Shown: positions 23,370 through 33,000, counted from the first letter of the stretch. The stretch: 64,000 nt of DNA from Bacillota bacterium (GCA_015059425.1 SVAM01000004.1:1-64000), one strand, 5' to 3'. Program-made: numbers and translations. The notes: generated by a model from the letters alone, not told the origin.

Positions 23370-25469
23370 ATGTATCCAAATATGCAAGAAGATGAAAATG
23401 TATTAGAAAAATATGGACGAGATATAACAGATTTAGCAAAAAATAATAAAATAGATCCAGTTATAGGTAGAGATGAAGAAATACGTTCTATAATAAGAAT
23501 ATTATCTCGAAAAACTAAAAATAATCCGGTTTTAATTGGTGAGCCGGGTGTAGGAAAAACTGCTATAGTAGAAGGGCTTGCTATACGTATAATAAAAGGT
23601 GATGTTCCAAGTACATTAAAAAATAAAAGAATATGGTCACTTGATTTAGGTGCGTTAATCGCTGGCGCTAAATATCGTGGTGAGTTTGAAGAAAGATTAA
23701 AAAAAGTATTAAAAGAGATTAGTGATTCTAATGGAGATATTATTCTATTTATAGATGAAATTCATATGATAGTTGGTGCAGGTGCAGAAGGCGCAATGGA
23801 TGCAGGTAATATGTTAAAACCAATGCTTGCGCGCGGTGAAATTAGACTAATTGGAGCAACTACTTTAAACGAGTACAGAAAATATATAGAAAAAGATGGG
23901 GCTTTAGAAAGACGTTTACAAAAAATACAAGTAAGTGCTCCAAGTGTAGAAAATACTATTACAATCCTTAGAGGATTAAAAGAAAAATTTGAATTATTTC
24001 ATAGTGTTAATATTAAAGATAATGCTTTAATTGCTGCTGCAACTCTTTCTGATAGATATATAACTGATAGATTTTTACCAGATAAAGCAATAGATTTAGT
24101 AGATGAAGCGTGTGCGACAATAAAAATGCAAATGGCATCAGTGCCAACTGAATTAGATACTTTAACACGTAAAATAATGAGTTTAGAAATTGAAAGAGCA
24201 GCTTTAAAAAAAGAAAAAGATGAATTAAGTAAAGCTAGACGTGAAGAGTTAGACAATGAAATAAAAGAATTAAAAGAAACTGAAAATGAGATGCGAGCTA
24301 GATGGCAAGAAGAAAAAAGTTTAAATGATGAAATAAATAAGATAAAAGAAGAAATAGAAAATACTAAGTTTAAATTGGAAACTGCCGAGAATAATTATGA
24401 TTTAGAAACTGCTGCAAGACTTAGACACGGTGATATTCCAAGACTAGAACACGAATTAGAAGATTTAAAAATGAAAGTTAATAGTAGTATGCTTAGTGAT
24501 ACGGTAAGTGATGAAGATATAGCAAGCATAATAGCAAAATGGACTAATATTCCAATTCAAAAATTAGTTAGTGGGGAAAAAGAGAAATTACTTAATTTAA
24601 GTGATAATTTAAAGAAAAAAGTAATGGGACAAGATAATGCTGTAAAAAGTGTTAGTGAGGCTATTATAAGAGCTAGAAGTGGAATTAAAGATCCAAATAG
24701 ACCAATTGGTTCATTTATATTTATGGGACCTACTGGAGTAGGTAAAACTGAACTTGCTAAAGCTTTGGCTTATGAACTATTTGATGATGAACGTCATATA
24801 GTAAGAATAGATTGTTCAGAATATATGGAAGCTTTTAATGTATCAAGATTACTTGGAGCGCCTCCAGGATATGTAGGCTATGATGAAGGTGGAGAATTAA
24901 CTGAAGCAGTCAGAAGAAATCCGTATAGTATAGTTTTATTTGATGAAATAGAAAAAGCTCATCCAGATATATTTAATATATTACTTCAAATTTTAGATGA
25001 TGGAAGAATTACTGATTCAACAGGTAAATTGGTAGATTTTAAAAATACCATAATTATTATGACTTCTAATTTAGGTAGTGAATATATATTAGATAATAAT
25101 GAAAATTGTGAATCTAAAGTGATGGAGTCTCTAAAAAGAACTTTTAGACCAGAGTTTATAAATCGAATTGATGAAATAGTTATATTTAAATCACTTAATA
25201 AAGAAGTTGTATATAATATTCTAAATAAGATAATTAAAGAAACAGAAAATAGATTAAAAAACTTTAATGTAAAAATAGAATTAACTAGTGAAGCTAAAAA
25301 TTATATAATTGATAGTTCTTACGAAGAATCTTATGGTGCAAGGCCGATAAAAAGATTTGTTACACATAATATTGAAACTTTAATCGCAGACAAGATAATT
25401 AGAGATGAAATAGCTTTAAATAGTATATTAAAAATAGATTATAAAAATAATCAATTAATAATCGAGTAA
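23370..25469 (+). CDS. clpB: ClpB-like disaggregase lacking the N domain
   Basis: The 699-aa protein starts directly with [20 protein letters not shown], without the paired Clp N-terminal repeats. It has AAA-1 ([25 protein letters not shown]), a long coiled M domain (about residues 240-375, with [12 protein letters not shown]) typical of ClpB rather than ClpC, and AAA-2 ([23 protein letters not shown]). ClpB resolves protein aggregates together with DnaK. The ATG at 23370 is chosen over 23361 because GAAAGGG abuts the latter. CIRCE control fits a stress chaperone. Confidence 0.85.
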   Translation: MYPNMQEDENVLEKYGRDITDLAKNNKIDPVIGRDEEIRSIIRILSRKTKNNPVLIGEPGVGKTAIVEGLAIRIIKGDVPSTLKNKRIWSLDLGALIAGAKYRGEFEERLKKVLKEISDSNGDIILFIDEIHMIVGAGAEGAMDAGNMLKPMLARGEIRLIGATTLNEYRKYIEKDGALERRLQKIQVSAPSVENTITILRGLKEKFELFHSVNIKDNALIAAATLSDRYITDRFLPDKAIDLVDEACATIKMQMASVPTELDTLTRKIMSLEIERAALKKEKDELSKARREELDNEIKELKETENEMRARWQEEKSLNDEINKIKEEIENTKFKLETAENNYDLETAARLRHGDIPRLEHELEDLKMKVNSSMLSDTVSDEDIASIIAKWTNIPIQKLVSGEKEKLLNLSDNLKKKVMGQDNAVKSVSEAIIRARSGIKDPNRPIGSFIFMGPTGVGKTELAKALAYELFDDERHIVRIDCSEYMEAFNVSRLLGAPPGYVGYDEGGELTEAVRRNPYSIVLFDEIEKAHPDIFNILLQILDDGRITDSTGKLVDFKNTIIIMTSNLGSEYILDNNENCESKVMESLKRTFRPEFINRIDEIVIFKSLNKEVVYNILNKIIKETENRLKNFNVKIELTSEAKNYIIDSSYEESYGARPIKRFVTHNIETLIADKIIRDEIALNSILKIDYKNNQLIIE

Positions 25470-25494
25470 AGTTATACAACACATTTACACGAAT

Positions 25495-25523
25495 TTGACA
25501 AAACTGCAAAAATATGATATAAT
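25495..25523 (+). promoter_or_regulatory. consensus promoter in front of candidate small RNA
   Basis: TTGACA (25495-25500), exactly 17 bp, TATAAT (25518-25523). No protein start with a ribosome binding site follows before a terminator at 25567. Confidence 0.85.
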
Positions 25524-25529
25524 TAAATT

Positions 25530-25592
25530 ATGTTGTTGGGAATATAAGGGGGTTACCAATAACCATAAAGCTCTTGATAGAGCTTTTTGTAT
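25530..25592 (+). ncRNA. candidate ~60-nt small RNA
   Basis: Downstream of the perfect promoter, the predicted transcript contains a hairpin GGTTA/TAACC (about 25551-25564) and then a terminator AAAGCTCT/AGAGCTTT (25567-25586) with a U-run. No sizeable ORF fits; a five-codon frame ATGTTGTTGGGAATA could be a leader peptide. The HD-domain gene 85 bp downstream has its own A/T-rich upstream region. I do not recognise a known RNA family. Confidence 0.5.
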
Positions 25593-25677
25593 TTTTAAAT
25601 ATATAAATATTTAATCTTTACAATAATAATATAATTTAATATAATATTAATAGTCTTAAAATAAGGAGTTTGATTAA

Positions 25678-26223
25678 ATGGCTAAAAAGGCAAATTGTAA
25701 ATTTGAATATTTAGTTAGTGATATATTGAATAATGAATATTTTTTAGAAACTAAGAAAGATTTACATCATGGTACAAATAAATATGAACATTCTTTAAGA
25801 GTTGCTAAATTAAGTTATAGATTAAGTAAATTATTTAAAGCGAATGTTAAATCAACAACTAGAGCAGGATTATTGCATGACTTTTTTATTGGAACACGGA
25901 AAGAAAAAGAAGAAAATTCTTATTTAAATCATCCACATACAGCGGCAATAAATGCTAAAAAGTTTTTTAATGTTAATCTTTTAGAGGAAGATGCAATAAA
26001 AACTCATATGTTTCATCACGTGATGATTAAAAAAGTTTTACCATTCATAAATAGAAAAGAAAAGGCAAATTTTGAGGAAATGAAACCAAAGTCAAAAGAA
26101 GGTTGGATAGTGTGTATATCTGATTTAATAATATCTGGAATAGAACTAGAAAGATTTCAGTTTACATATATAGCGAATACTATTTTATTGCTTTTATTTA
26201 ATATAATTATGTTTAAAAATTAA
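25678..26223 (+). CDS. HD-domain phosphohydrolase-like protein
   Basis: A 181-aa protein with the HD pattern: KYEHSLRVAKLSYRLSKLF, GLLHDFF (the HD pair) and later HPHTAAINAKKFF and HMFHHV. HD proteins are metal-dependent phosphohydrolases acting on nucleotides or cyclic dinucleotides. The C-terminus ends with a hydrophobic segment (TILLLLFNIIMFKN), unusual for a soluble HD enzyme and perhaps a membrane anchor or a frameshifted tail. It has an AAGGAG site and stands alone. Confidence 0.75.
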   Translation: MAKKANCKFEYLVSDILNNEYFLETKKDLHHGTNKYEHSLRVAKLSYRLSKLFKANVKSTTRAGLLHDFFIGTRKEKEENSYLNHPHTAAINAKKFFNVNLLEEDAIKTHMFHHVMIKKVLPFINRKEKANFEEMKPKSKEGWIVCISDLIISGIELERFQFTYIANTILLLLFNIIMFKN

Positions 26224-26260
26224 TAAGTATTATAATATTTAATACTTATTTTTTTTAGTT
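26221..26260 (+). terminator. rho-independent terminator
   Basis: AATAAGTATT pairs with AATACTTATT around an A/T loop and continues into eight T. Confidence 0.75.
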
Positions 26261-26312
26261 GATACAAGAACTATGCTGTATTAAAGCTATTATTATCATA
26301 TAGGGAATTTAA

Positions 26313-26482
26313 ATGAATGAAATAATAAGATCAGAAAAAATATTAAAGAATTGAATTATAAGATAAGAGGCCAAAAAGTTATCTTGGATTTAGATGTAGT
26401 AATGTTATTTGCTTATTCTACAAAAGACTTAAAGTTTGCTGTTAACAAAATTGTATACAAAAATATTAAAAAAACTATTTAA
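26313..26482 (+). pseudogene. decayed ORF6N-domain gene fragment
   Basis: An ATG frame (MNEIIRSEKILKN) stops early, and in a shifted frame the sequence continues NYKIRGQKVILDLDVVMLFA then TKDLKFAVNK, ending at the TAA at 26480. The KIRGQKVILD...VMLF pattern matches the start of ORF6N/KilA-type DNA-binding domains of phage origin. The frameshift and short length say it is a remnant. Confidence 0.55.
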
Positions 26483-26483
26483 C

Positions 26484-26508
26484 AAAATAAAAAACCTCAT
26501 GTGAGGTT
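26484..26508 (-). terminator. terminator of uppP
   Basis: AACCTCA/TGAGGTT with a 2-nt loop; on the minus strand it is followed by a T-run (the A-run at 26484-26494). Confidence 0.75.
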
Positions 26509-27319
26509 ATCTAAAATAAATAAATATAAATATTGCTAAACAAATACAATAGATAGAAAATTTCCAAAGCTTACCTTTTTTTACCATATCGCTTAGCCAT
26601 TTATAAGTAAAATAAGTTACAATACCTGCAGCTACTAAACCACTTAAATAAGGAATAAGTAATTCATTTAAATTGCCAGCCTCTATAATATCACTAACTC
26701 CAAGAATCATAGTTGCAGCACTAATAGGAAAATATAAAATAAAGGTATATTTTAAAGCAGATGAACGAGATAAACCGCAAAGTAAACATGCTACTAAAAC
26801 TGTTCCAGAACGACTAATACCAGGCATAACTGTAATCATTTGAATTAAACCAATTATTATAGCGTCTTTATAAGTAATATCTTTATCTTCTTTTTTTCCG
26901 TTTTTATTTCTAATTAAGAAAAGCATTAAAGCCGTTATTAAAAATGCAAATCCTAAAAAATAAATATTTTGTAATTTGTTTTCGATAAAATCTTTTAATA
27001 ATATTCCTACAATTCCTACTGGAATTGTTGAAATAATTAATGCTATGCAATATTTGAATTTATCTTTATATTTTTTTCTTTCTTTCTTTTTAAATATATA
27101 TTTAAAAAATGAAGTTACAAGTTCTATAATGTCTTTTCTAAAAATAAATAATATTGCTAAGAATGAACCAAAATTAGCAACAATTTCAAAATTAAGATCA
27201 TTAAATATATTAGTATTAAATATATTTTTAAACAAAAAAATATGTCCGCTAGAACTAACAGGAAGAGGTTCCGTAAAGCCTTGAATAATTCCTAAAATAA
27301 TATATATTAATAATTTCAT
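26507..27319 (-). CDS. uppP: undecaprenyl-diphosphatase
   Basis: The 270-aa polytopic membrane protein carries both UppP/BacA signatures: GIIQGFTEPLPVSSSGH near the N-terminus and PGISRSGTVLVACLLCGLSR in the middle, with about eight membrane helices. It dephosphorylates undecaprenyl pyrophosphate to recycle the lipid carrier for peptidoglycan and can confer bacitracin resistance. It is the only gene in its unit and reads away from the small membrane gene at 27390. Confidence 0.97.
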   Translation of the reverse strand: MKLLIYIILGIIQGFTEPLPVSSSGHIFLFKNIFNTNIFNDLNFEIVANFGSFLAILFIFRKDIIELVTSFFKYIFKKKERKKYKDKFKYCIALIISTIPVGIVGILLKDFIENKLQNIYFLGFAFLITALMLFLIRNKNGKKEDKDITYKDAIIIGLIQMITVMPGISRSGTVLVACLLCGLSRSSALKYTFILYFPISAATMILGVSDIIEAGNLNELLIPYLSGLVAAGIVTYFTYKWLSDMVKKGKLWKFSIYCICLAIFIFIYFR

Positions 27320-27389
27320 AATTTTATCACCTAATTAATTATATAATATTTTTTAAAAATAAGAAATAAAATTATTATAGGTAATTGTT

Positions 27390-27641
27390 ATGTTTAAAAT
27401 ATTGCTATATTTTGTGGGAGTCATATTAATTAGTATTGGCATGTTCTTTACAATAATTTATTTAAATGTATTAAGTATGGGGTATAGTTTTTTAGAATTT
27501 GTTAAATTTATTAGTAGAAAGTTAGAATGTTGGTTATTAATTGTTGGAATTATATTAATAATTATTTCGTTAGAAAGGTGGATAAAGAATGAATTATTAT
27601 TACGACGTAATCTTAAATTGGAACGAACAAGACGCATATAA
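27390..27641 (+). CDS. small two-helix membrane protein
   Basis: An 83-aa protein with two hydrophobic helices (about residues 2-25 and 44-61) and a strongly basic C-terminus (RRNLKLERTRRI). No family recognised. It overlaps the next gene by 53 bp in another frame, implying coupled translation; the basic tail is encoded entirely in the overlap, so part of it may be a by-product of the overlap. Confidence 0.5.
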   Translation: MFKILLYFVGVILISIGMFFTIIYLNVLSMGYSFLEFVKFISRKLECWLLIVGIILIIISLERWIKNELLLRRNLKLERTRRI

Positions 27642-28233
27642 TTTTTATGAATGGAATGATATTGATTACTTAGAACTAGTAAAAAAAATACCACTTTTCA
27701 AAATAAAACATAAAACGTTTATTGATATTTGTGAGAATAATATAAAAATTAATCAAGATTTTTTAGAATTAATAAAAGATAAAACATTAATATGTGGCAA
27801 AAATATAATTAATAAAATAAATTATGCTTGTTTATTTACGGATACTAAAAATGTTATAGCAATAGAATTTAATGAAGAAGGAACAAGTATAAGTAGAAGT
27901 AAACTATTAATAGATGATGAATTAAACTTAATTGAAACTCTTTATAATTTAAAAGAAATAGTAATTAATTATGAAATAATAGAAAATTTAAAGCTTAATA
28001 AAAAATTAAGACAAGAAATAGAGGCAAAAAGACTAATAACATTAGAAATAAATAATTTATATCAAAATAAAGAATTTTCTAAATTGAGATATCTATTTTA
28101 TGAATATAAAAAAGAGCAGAATGATAACATTGACTTAATATACAAAAATATAATTAATGATTTGAATGAAGATATAACTGAAGAAATATTAAAATTGTAC
28201 TATATTATTAAGTTATCATACCACAATGTATAA
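27589..28233 (+). CDS. DUF3603-like protein
   Basis: A 214-aa soluble protein beginning MNYYYDVILNWNEQDAYNFY EWND and containing LVKKIPLFKIKHKTFIDI, LFTDTKNVIAIEF and KLLIDDELNLIE. This order matches the DUF3603 family of Bacilli, known only from genomics. It has its own AAAGGTGG ribosome binding site inside the overlapping membrane gene and is followed by miaB after a small gap. Function is unknown. Confidence 0.65.
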   Translation: MNYYYDVILNWNEQDAYNFYEWNDIDYLELVKKIPLFKIKHKTFIDICENNIKINQDFLELIKDKTLICGKNIINKINYACLFTDTKNVIAIEFNEEGTSISRSKLLIDDELNLIETLYNLKEIVINYEIIENLKLNKKLRQEIEAKRLITLEINNLYQNKEFSKLRYLFYEYKKEQNDNIDLIYKNIINDLNEDITEEILKLYYIIKLSYHNV

Positions 28234-28270
28234 AAATCTGTTATAATACTCACGTAATGGAGTGATTATT

Positions 28271-29686
28271 ATGCATTTACCTAATTTAAAAGAAGCAAAA
28301 ATAAGAAGTAATAAAGAAGTTAAATATTTAGAAGCTAGTAATATAAAAAGCGATAAATTTAAAAATAAAAGATACTTTTTAAAAACTTATGGTTGTCAAA
28401 TGAATGTTCATGATTCAGAAGAAATAAAGGGAATATTAGGTAATTTAGGTTTTAGTGAAACTAATACTTTAGAAGAATCAGATATTGTTGTTTTAAATAC
28501 TTGTGCTATAAGGGAAAATGCGCATGATAAAGTTTTTGGCTTTTTGGGAAGAGTTAAACATTTGAAAAGAGAAAAGAAAGATTTAATTGTTTGTGTTGGA
28601 GGATGTATGACACAACAAGAAAGCGTAGCAACTCTTTTGAAAGAAAAATATCCGTTTGTTAATATTGTTTTTGGTACTCATAATATTAATGATTTAGGTA
28701 AACTTATATTAGATGCAAATAATAAACAAGAAATAGAAGTATATTCTATAGAGGGTAATGTTTATGAAGGAATGGACTATGTAAGAGATTCTAAATATTC
28801 AGCATGGGTTAATATAATGTATGGCTGTGATAAATTTTGTACTTATTGTATAGTTCCTTATACTAGAGGAAAACAAAGAAGTAGAAAAATAGAAGAAATA
28901 ATAAGAGAAGTTAAAGAATTAAAAAAACAAGGGTATCAAGAAATAACATTGTTAGGTCAAAATGTTAATGCGTATGGTAAAGATTTAAAAGAAGGTTATG
29001 ATTTTGCAACATTATTAACAAAAACTGCAGAAATAGGTATACCTAGAATTCGTTTTGTAACTTCTCATCCTTGGGATTTTACTGATGAAATGATTGATAT
29101 TATTGCTAAGTATGATAATGTTATGCCTTATATTCATTTGCCATTGCAAAGTGGAAGTACAAATATATTGAGATTAATGGGTAGACGATATACTAAAGAA
29201 GAATATTTAACACTTTATAATAAAATTAAAGAAAGAGTTCCAAATGTTAGTATTACAACAGATATTATTGTGGGGTTTCCAAATGAATCTGAAGAAGATT
29301 TTAATGAAACATTAGAAGTGGTTAATAATTGTAAATTTGACGGAGCTTTTACATTTATATATTCTCCAAGAGAAGGAACTCCTGCTTCTAAAATTAAAGA
29401 CTCTGTTGATATAAAAATTAAGGAAAAAAGATTACAAATTTTAAATGAAAAAATAAACGAATATAGTTTAATGCATAATAAAGAGTACCTAGATAAAATT
29501 GAAAAAGTACTTATAATTGGTCATAGCGAAAAAGGTTTAAATAAAATGTGTGGTTATACTGAAACTATGAAATTAGTTAATGTAGATGGTGCAATAGATG
29601 ATATCGGAAAGATAATAGATGTAAAAATAACAGCCACAAAAAGTTTTAGTTTAGATGGTGAAAAAGTAATAAAAGTAAATAATTAA
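28271..29686 (+). CDS. miaB: tRNA-2-methylthio-N6-dimethylallyladenosine synthase
   Basis: The 471-aa product has an N-terminal MTTase domain (TYGCQMNVHDSE, NTCAIRENA, VGGCMTQQ), the radical-SAM CxxxCxxC in GCDKFCTYCIVPYTRG, and a C-terminal TRAM domain. MiaB adds the methylthio group to i6A37 of tRNAs reading UNN codons. Its partner miaA, which makes i6A, is in the same window at 32143. The start at 28271 follows GGAGTGATT; an upstream in-frame GTG is part of that site. Confidence 0.97.
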   Translation: MHLPNLKEAKIRSNKEVKYLEASNIKSDKFKNKRYFLKTYGCQMNVHDSEEIKGILGNLGFSETNTLEESDIVVLNTCAIRENAHDKVFGFLGRVKHLKREKKDLIVCVGGCMTQQESVATLLKEKYPFVNIVFGTHNINDLGKLILDANNKQEIEVYSIEGNVYEGMDYVRDSKYSAWVNIMYGCDKFCTYCIVPYTRGKQRSRKIEEIIREVKELKKQGYQEITLLGQNVNAYGKDLKEGYDFATLLTKTAEIGIPRIRFVTSHPWDFTDEMIDIIAKYDNVMPYIHLPLQSGSTNILRLMGRRYTKEEYLTLYNKIKERVPNVSITTDIIVGFPNESEEDFNETLEVVNNCKFDGAFTFIYSPREGTPASKIKDSVDIKIKEKRLQILNEKINEYSLMHNKEYLDKIEKVLIIGHSEKGLNKMCGYTETMKLVNVDGAIDDIGKIIDVKITATKSFSLDGEKVIKVNN

Positions 29687-29751
29687 TAAAAAAGGTCTTT
29701 TCAAATTATTAAAAATATCATATAATTAAAAGTAGTAAGATAGGTGATATT

Positions 29752-30381
29752 ATGCGGATGGGGTATAGAATAACATTAAGTATATTAACAATAATGATAC
29801 TTATGACTATTTCTGTTGGATCTAGTTATTCTTATTATGCAGTATCATCTGTTCAAGAAGAACCAAATTATCTTTCAACAACTTGTTTTAATATTTCATT
29901 TGAAGATGAAGATTCAATTAATTTAACAAATACTTATCCTATGAGTGAATATGATGCATTACATAAATTAAAACCATATAAATTTACTGTTACTAATACT
30001 TGTACTACAGAAAATGCTAATAGAGATTCTATTGTTCTTGTATTATTAAACTACATTTCAGAAAAAACTGAATTGCAAAAGTATTTAAATTTTAAGATTA
30101 CTTCGAATAAAGGTTTTAACCAAGAAGGCTCAGTTTGGGCTTTGCCAGTAATAAATGATCTATTAGGTGTGGAGCAAAGTGAAAATGTAGAATTAACTAA
30201 ATTAATAGGCATGGCTTCTATTGCTCCTGGTGATTCTGAAGAATTCTCTTTGTATATGTGGATAACTGAAGATGCTTGTGATAATAATGTAGTGGTTAAT
30301 GATGAAGGACAAACTGAATGTGAAGTTAATGTGATGGGCAAAACATTCGAAGGACAGATAACAGTGTATGCATATATGTAA
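29752..30381 (+). CDS. secreted TasA/camelysin-like protein 1
   Basis: A 209-aa protein with an N-terminal hydrophobic signal (about residues 8-28, then SYSYYAVSS) resembling the signal peptides of SipW-processed TasA/camelysin-type proteins. The mature part has YPMSEYDALHKLKPYKFTVT and a late SLYMWITEDAC block. Both blocks recur in the next gene, so the two are tandem paralogues. An envelope fibre or adhesion role is inference; no signal peptidase gene adjoins. Confidence 0.65.
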   Translation: MRMGYRITLSILTIMILMTISVGSSYSYYAVSSVQEEPNYLSTTCFNISFEDEDSINLTNTYPMSEYDALHKLKPYKFTVTNTCTTENANRDSIVLVLLNYISEKTELQKYLNFKITSNKGFNQEGSVWALPVINDLLGVEQSENVELTKLIGMASIAPGDSEEFSLYMWITEDACDNNVVVNDEGQTECEVNVMGKTFEGQITVYAYM

Positions 30382-30383
30382 AA

Positions 30384-30410
30384 ATTAATTCCAAAATGGG
30401 ATTTTTTTTA
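30384..30410 (+). terminator. probable terminator
   Basis: AATTCC pairs with GGGATT around AAAAT and runs into eight T. Confidence 0.6.
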
Positions 30411-30476
30411 TTTAATCCTTTTCAAAATTCAAAAAATAATATATAATGTAGTATAGTGAGATAGATGGTGATTGTA

Positions 30477-31043
30477 GTGAGTAACAAACGAATGATTTTG
30501 CTTCTGGTCATATCTATACTAATAGTTGTAGTGTGTACGGTAGGCATTACCTATGCTTATTTATCTGTTAGTACTGTCCAGACTGATCCTAATATAATAG
30601 AAACTTCGTGTTATGAAACTGATTTTAAGGAAGAAACAGGAAGTAGAATTAATCTTATAAGTTATCCAATGAGTTCAGAAAAAGCCTTTGAACAAGAACC
30701 GTATAAATTTACAATAACTAATTTATGTGCAACAAATACGAATTATCAAATATTATTAAATATTAAAAATAATACTGCTAACAATTTAATAGATTATATT
30801 AATTATTCACTAGATGGAACAAATATTAATAAATTATCAACTTTAACTCCAGTATCTTTACCTTTAGGAGCTGTATCTAGTGATGTATCAGTTTCGTATG
30901 TACTTGAGAGTGGTACTTTAAATGGTATAAATGCTAAACAAGATCATAATTTATATTTATGGATAGATGAATCAGCTGGCAATGATATAATGGGATTAAA
31001 TTTTGAAGCTGAAGTAATGATATATAATGTGGCAACTCAATAG
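30477..31043 (+). CDS. secreted TasA/camelysin-like protein 2
   Basis: The GTG at 30477 is preferred over the ATG at 30465 because GGTGAT lies between them at the spacing used by neighbouring genes, giving 188 aa. A signal-like helix ends VGITYAYLSVS. ETSCYETDF, YPMSSEKAFEQEPYKFTIT and LYLWIDES match the previous protein in order. The pair arose by duplication and has its own upstream region. Likely exported and processed by a SipW-type peptidase. Confidence 0.65.
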   Translation: MSNKRMILLLVISILIVVVCTVGITYAYLSVSTVQTDPNIIETSCYETDFKEETGSRINLISYPMSSEKAFEQEPYKFTITNLCATNTNYQILLNIKNNTANNLIDYINYSLDGTNINKLSTLTPVSLPLGAVSSDVSVSYVLESGTLNGINAKQDHNLYLWIDESAGNDIMGLNFEAEVMIYNVATQ

Positions 31044-31050
31044 TTGCTAT
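31031..31050 (+). terminator. probable terminator
   Basis: GCAACT pairs with AGTTGC across CAAT, overlapping the stop codon, followed by a weak T-rich tail. Confidence 0.5.
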
Positions 31051-31071
31051 TTTATAATAAGGAGGTTTAAT

Positions 31072-31620
31072 ATGTCACATATAAAAAAATTATTAGGAGA
31101 AAAAATTTATTTATCACCAATGAGTTTAGAAGATGCAGAAGACTTTACAAAATGGATTAATGATCGAAGTGTTAGTGATAATACACATTCTACTGCTAAA
31201 ACATATAATGTTGAAACTGAAAGAGAATGGATAAAAAATATATTAGATAATAAAGAACCGACTTTTTCAATTGTTTTAAAAGAAAATGATAAACTAATTG
31301 GTAACTGCGGTTTAATGAATGTTAAAAATATTGATGGAACTGCTGAGATAGGAATAATGATTGGTGAAGAAGAGAATAGAGATAAAGGTTATGGTAGTGA
31401 AGCTATAAAATTATTATTAGATTTTGGTTTTAATGTGTTAAAATTACATAATATAGATTTAAAGGTATTTGATTTTAATAAAAGAGCAATAGCTTGTTAT
31501 AAAAAAATAGGCTTTAAAGAGTACGGTATAAAACATGAAAGCTATTATTTAAATGGTAAATATCATAATGAAATATTACTTGAAATGTTAGAAAGTGATT
31601 ATAGAAATATTGAAAAATAA
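31072..31620 (+). CDS. GNAT-family N-acetyltransferase
   Basis: The start is the ATG at 31072 behind AAGGAGG; 182 aa. The fold signatures are present: KKLLGEKIYLSPMSLEDAED, IGIMIGEEENRDKGYGSEAI (acetyl-CoA binding loop) and LKVFDFNKRAIACYKKIGFKE. It resembles RimJ/RimL-type acetyltransferases that modify amino groups of proteins or small molecules. The substrate is not evident. It is a single gene flanked by terminators. Confidence 0.88.
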   Translation: MSHIKKLLGEKIYLSPMSLEDAEDFTKWINDRSVSDNTHSTAKTYNVETEREWIKNILDNKEPTFSIVLKENDKLIGNCGLMNVKNIDGTAEIGIMIGEEENRDKGYGSEAIKLLLDFGFNVLKLHNIDLKVFDFNKRAIACYKKIGFKEYGIKHESYYLNGKYHNEILLEMLESDYRNIEK

Positions 31621-31647
31621 AGGTGTTTAGAAAACATCTTTTTTAAA
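31619..31647 (+). terminator. rho-independent terminator
   Basis: AAAGGTGTTT pairs with AACATCTTTT around AGAA and continues into T. Confidence 0.7.
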
Positions 31648-31708
31648 TGTTAAATTTCTTTATTTAATAATATATTTATGCTAAAATAATTATGAAAGAG
31701 GTGTATGT

Positions 31709-32143
31709 ATGATAAAAAAATATTTAGAGGAATTTAAAACTTTTATAGCTAGAGGGAATGTACTTGATTTAGCAGTAGGAGTTATTATTGGTGGAGCTTT
31801 TTCTAAAATTGTAACTAGTTTAGTAAATAATATTTTAACTCCAATAATAGGTTTAGTTTTAGGCGGAGTTGATTTTTCTAATTTAGCCATTACTTTTAGA
31901 AACGCAAGAATTGAATATGGTGCATTTATTCAAGCAATTATTGATTTTTTAATTATTGCTGCATGTATATTTATATTTGTAAAATTTATAAATGGTATTA
32001 TAAATAGAAATAAAAAAGAAGAAAAAATAGAAGTTAAAGAAGTATCTAAAAAAAGTGATGAAGTAATTTTATTAGAAGAAATAAGAGATTTACTAAAAAA
32101 AGATATAAAAAAAACTACTAAAACTGTTAAAAAGGAAAAATAA
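31709..32143 (+). CDS. mscL: large-conductance mechanosensitive channel
   Basis: The 144-aa protein has the MscL N-terminal helix and pore helix ([37 protein letters not shown]), a short periplasmic-type loop, a second membrane helix and a C-terminal charged bundle ending in lysines. It forms a pentameric emergency valve for hypo-osmotic shock. Its TAA overlaps the ATG of miaA (TAATG), an unusual pairing implying co-translation. Confidence 0.95.
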   Translation: MIKKYLEEFKTFIARGNVLDLAVGVIIGGAFSKIVTSLVNNILTPIIGLVLGGVDFSNLAITFRNARIEYGAFIQAIIDFLIIAACIFIFVKFINGIINRNKKEEKIEVKEVSKKSDEVILLEEIRDLLKKDIKKTTKTVKKEK

Positions 32144-33000
32144 TGATTCTTTGTGTAGTAGGCCCAACAGGGGTGGGAAAAACTAAATTAAGTGTTGCAT
32201 TAGCTAAAAAATATAATGCTATTATAATTAATGCAGATGCTATGCAAGTATATAAAGGTTTAGATATAGGAACAGCTAAAATAAAAGAAAGTGAAAAAGA
32301 AAGTGTTCCTCATTTTCTATTTGATATAAAAGATGTAAAAGAAAATTATACTGTTTATGACTATCAAAAAGATGCTAGAAAAATACTTGAAGAAAATAAA
32401 GACAAAAATATAGTTTTTGTGGGGGGAACAGGGCTTTATTTAAAGGCAGCTTTATATAATTATGTATTTAATGAAGAAGAAAATAATAATAATTATGATA
32501 TGTTAACTAATGAAGAGTTATATAAATTATGTAAAGAAAAAGATGAGAATATGGATATTCATCTAAATAATCGTAAAAGGTTAATAAGGTTTTTAAATAA
32601 AGAAAAAGTTGAAAAAGAAGATTGTTTTCAAATATATGATGCTACTTTTATAGGTTTAACTACAAACAGAGAATTATTGTATGAAAGAATTAATAATCGT
32701 GTAGAAGAAATGTTTGATGAAGGCTTACTAGAAGAAGTTAAATATTTTTATGATAATAATATATATTCAAAAGCTATTAATACTGGTATAGGATATAAAG
32801 AATTGTATAAATATTTTAATAAAGAAATTAACTTAGATGAAGCTAAAGAATTAATCAAAAAGAATAGTAGACATTATGCTAAAAGACAATATACATGGTT
32901 TAATAATCAAATGGATGTTATTTGGTTTAATGTGGATTTTAAAAATTTTGATAACACAATTAATGAAGTAATAAATTATATTGATAACAATAAAATTTAA
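32143..33000 (+). CDS. miaA: tRNA dimethylallyltransferase
   Basis: The 285-aa protein has the P-loop [15 protein letters not shown], the INADAMQVYKGLDIGTAK segment, and FVGGTGLYLKAA, all typical of MiaA, which transfers dimethylallyl to A37 of tRNA. It is somewhat shorter than the ~310-aa norm. It overlaps mscL and is followed 10 bp later by the CCA enzyme, so it begins a tRNA-maturation gene group; a G6 run near 32420 is present but in frame. Confidence 0.96.
   Translation: MILCVVGPTGVGKTKLSVALAKKYNAIIINADAMQVYKGLDIGTAKIKESEKESVPHFLFDIKDVKENYTVYDYQKDARKILEENKDKNIVFVGGTGLYLKAALYNYVFNEEENNNNYDMLTNEELYKLCKEKDENMDIHLNNRKRLIRFLNKEKVEKEDCFQIYDATFIGLTTNRELLYERINNRVEEMFDEGLLEEVKYFYDNNIYSKAINTGIGYKELYKYFNKEINLDEAKELIKKNSRHYAKRQYTWFNNQMDVIWFNVDFKNFDNTINEVINYIDNNKI

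Noticed and set aside
32419..32426. G6 run in miaA as a second phase-variable tract
   Set aside because: The run encodes the conserved GG of VGGTGLY and is too short and in frame; slippage would only destroy an important gene.
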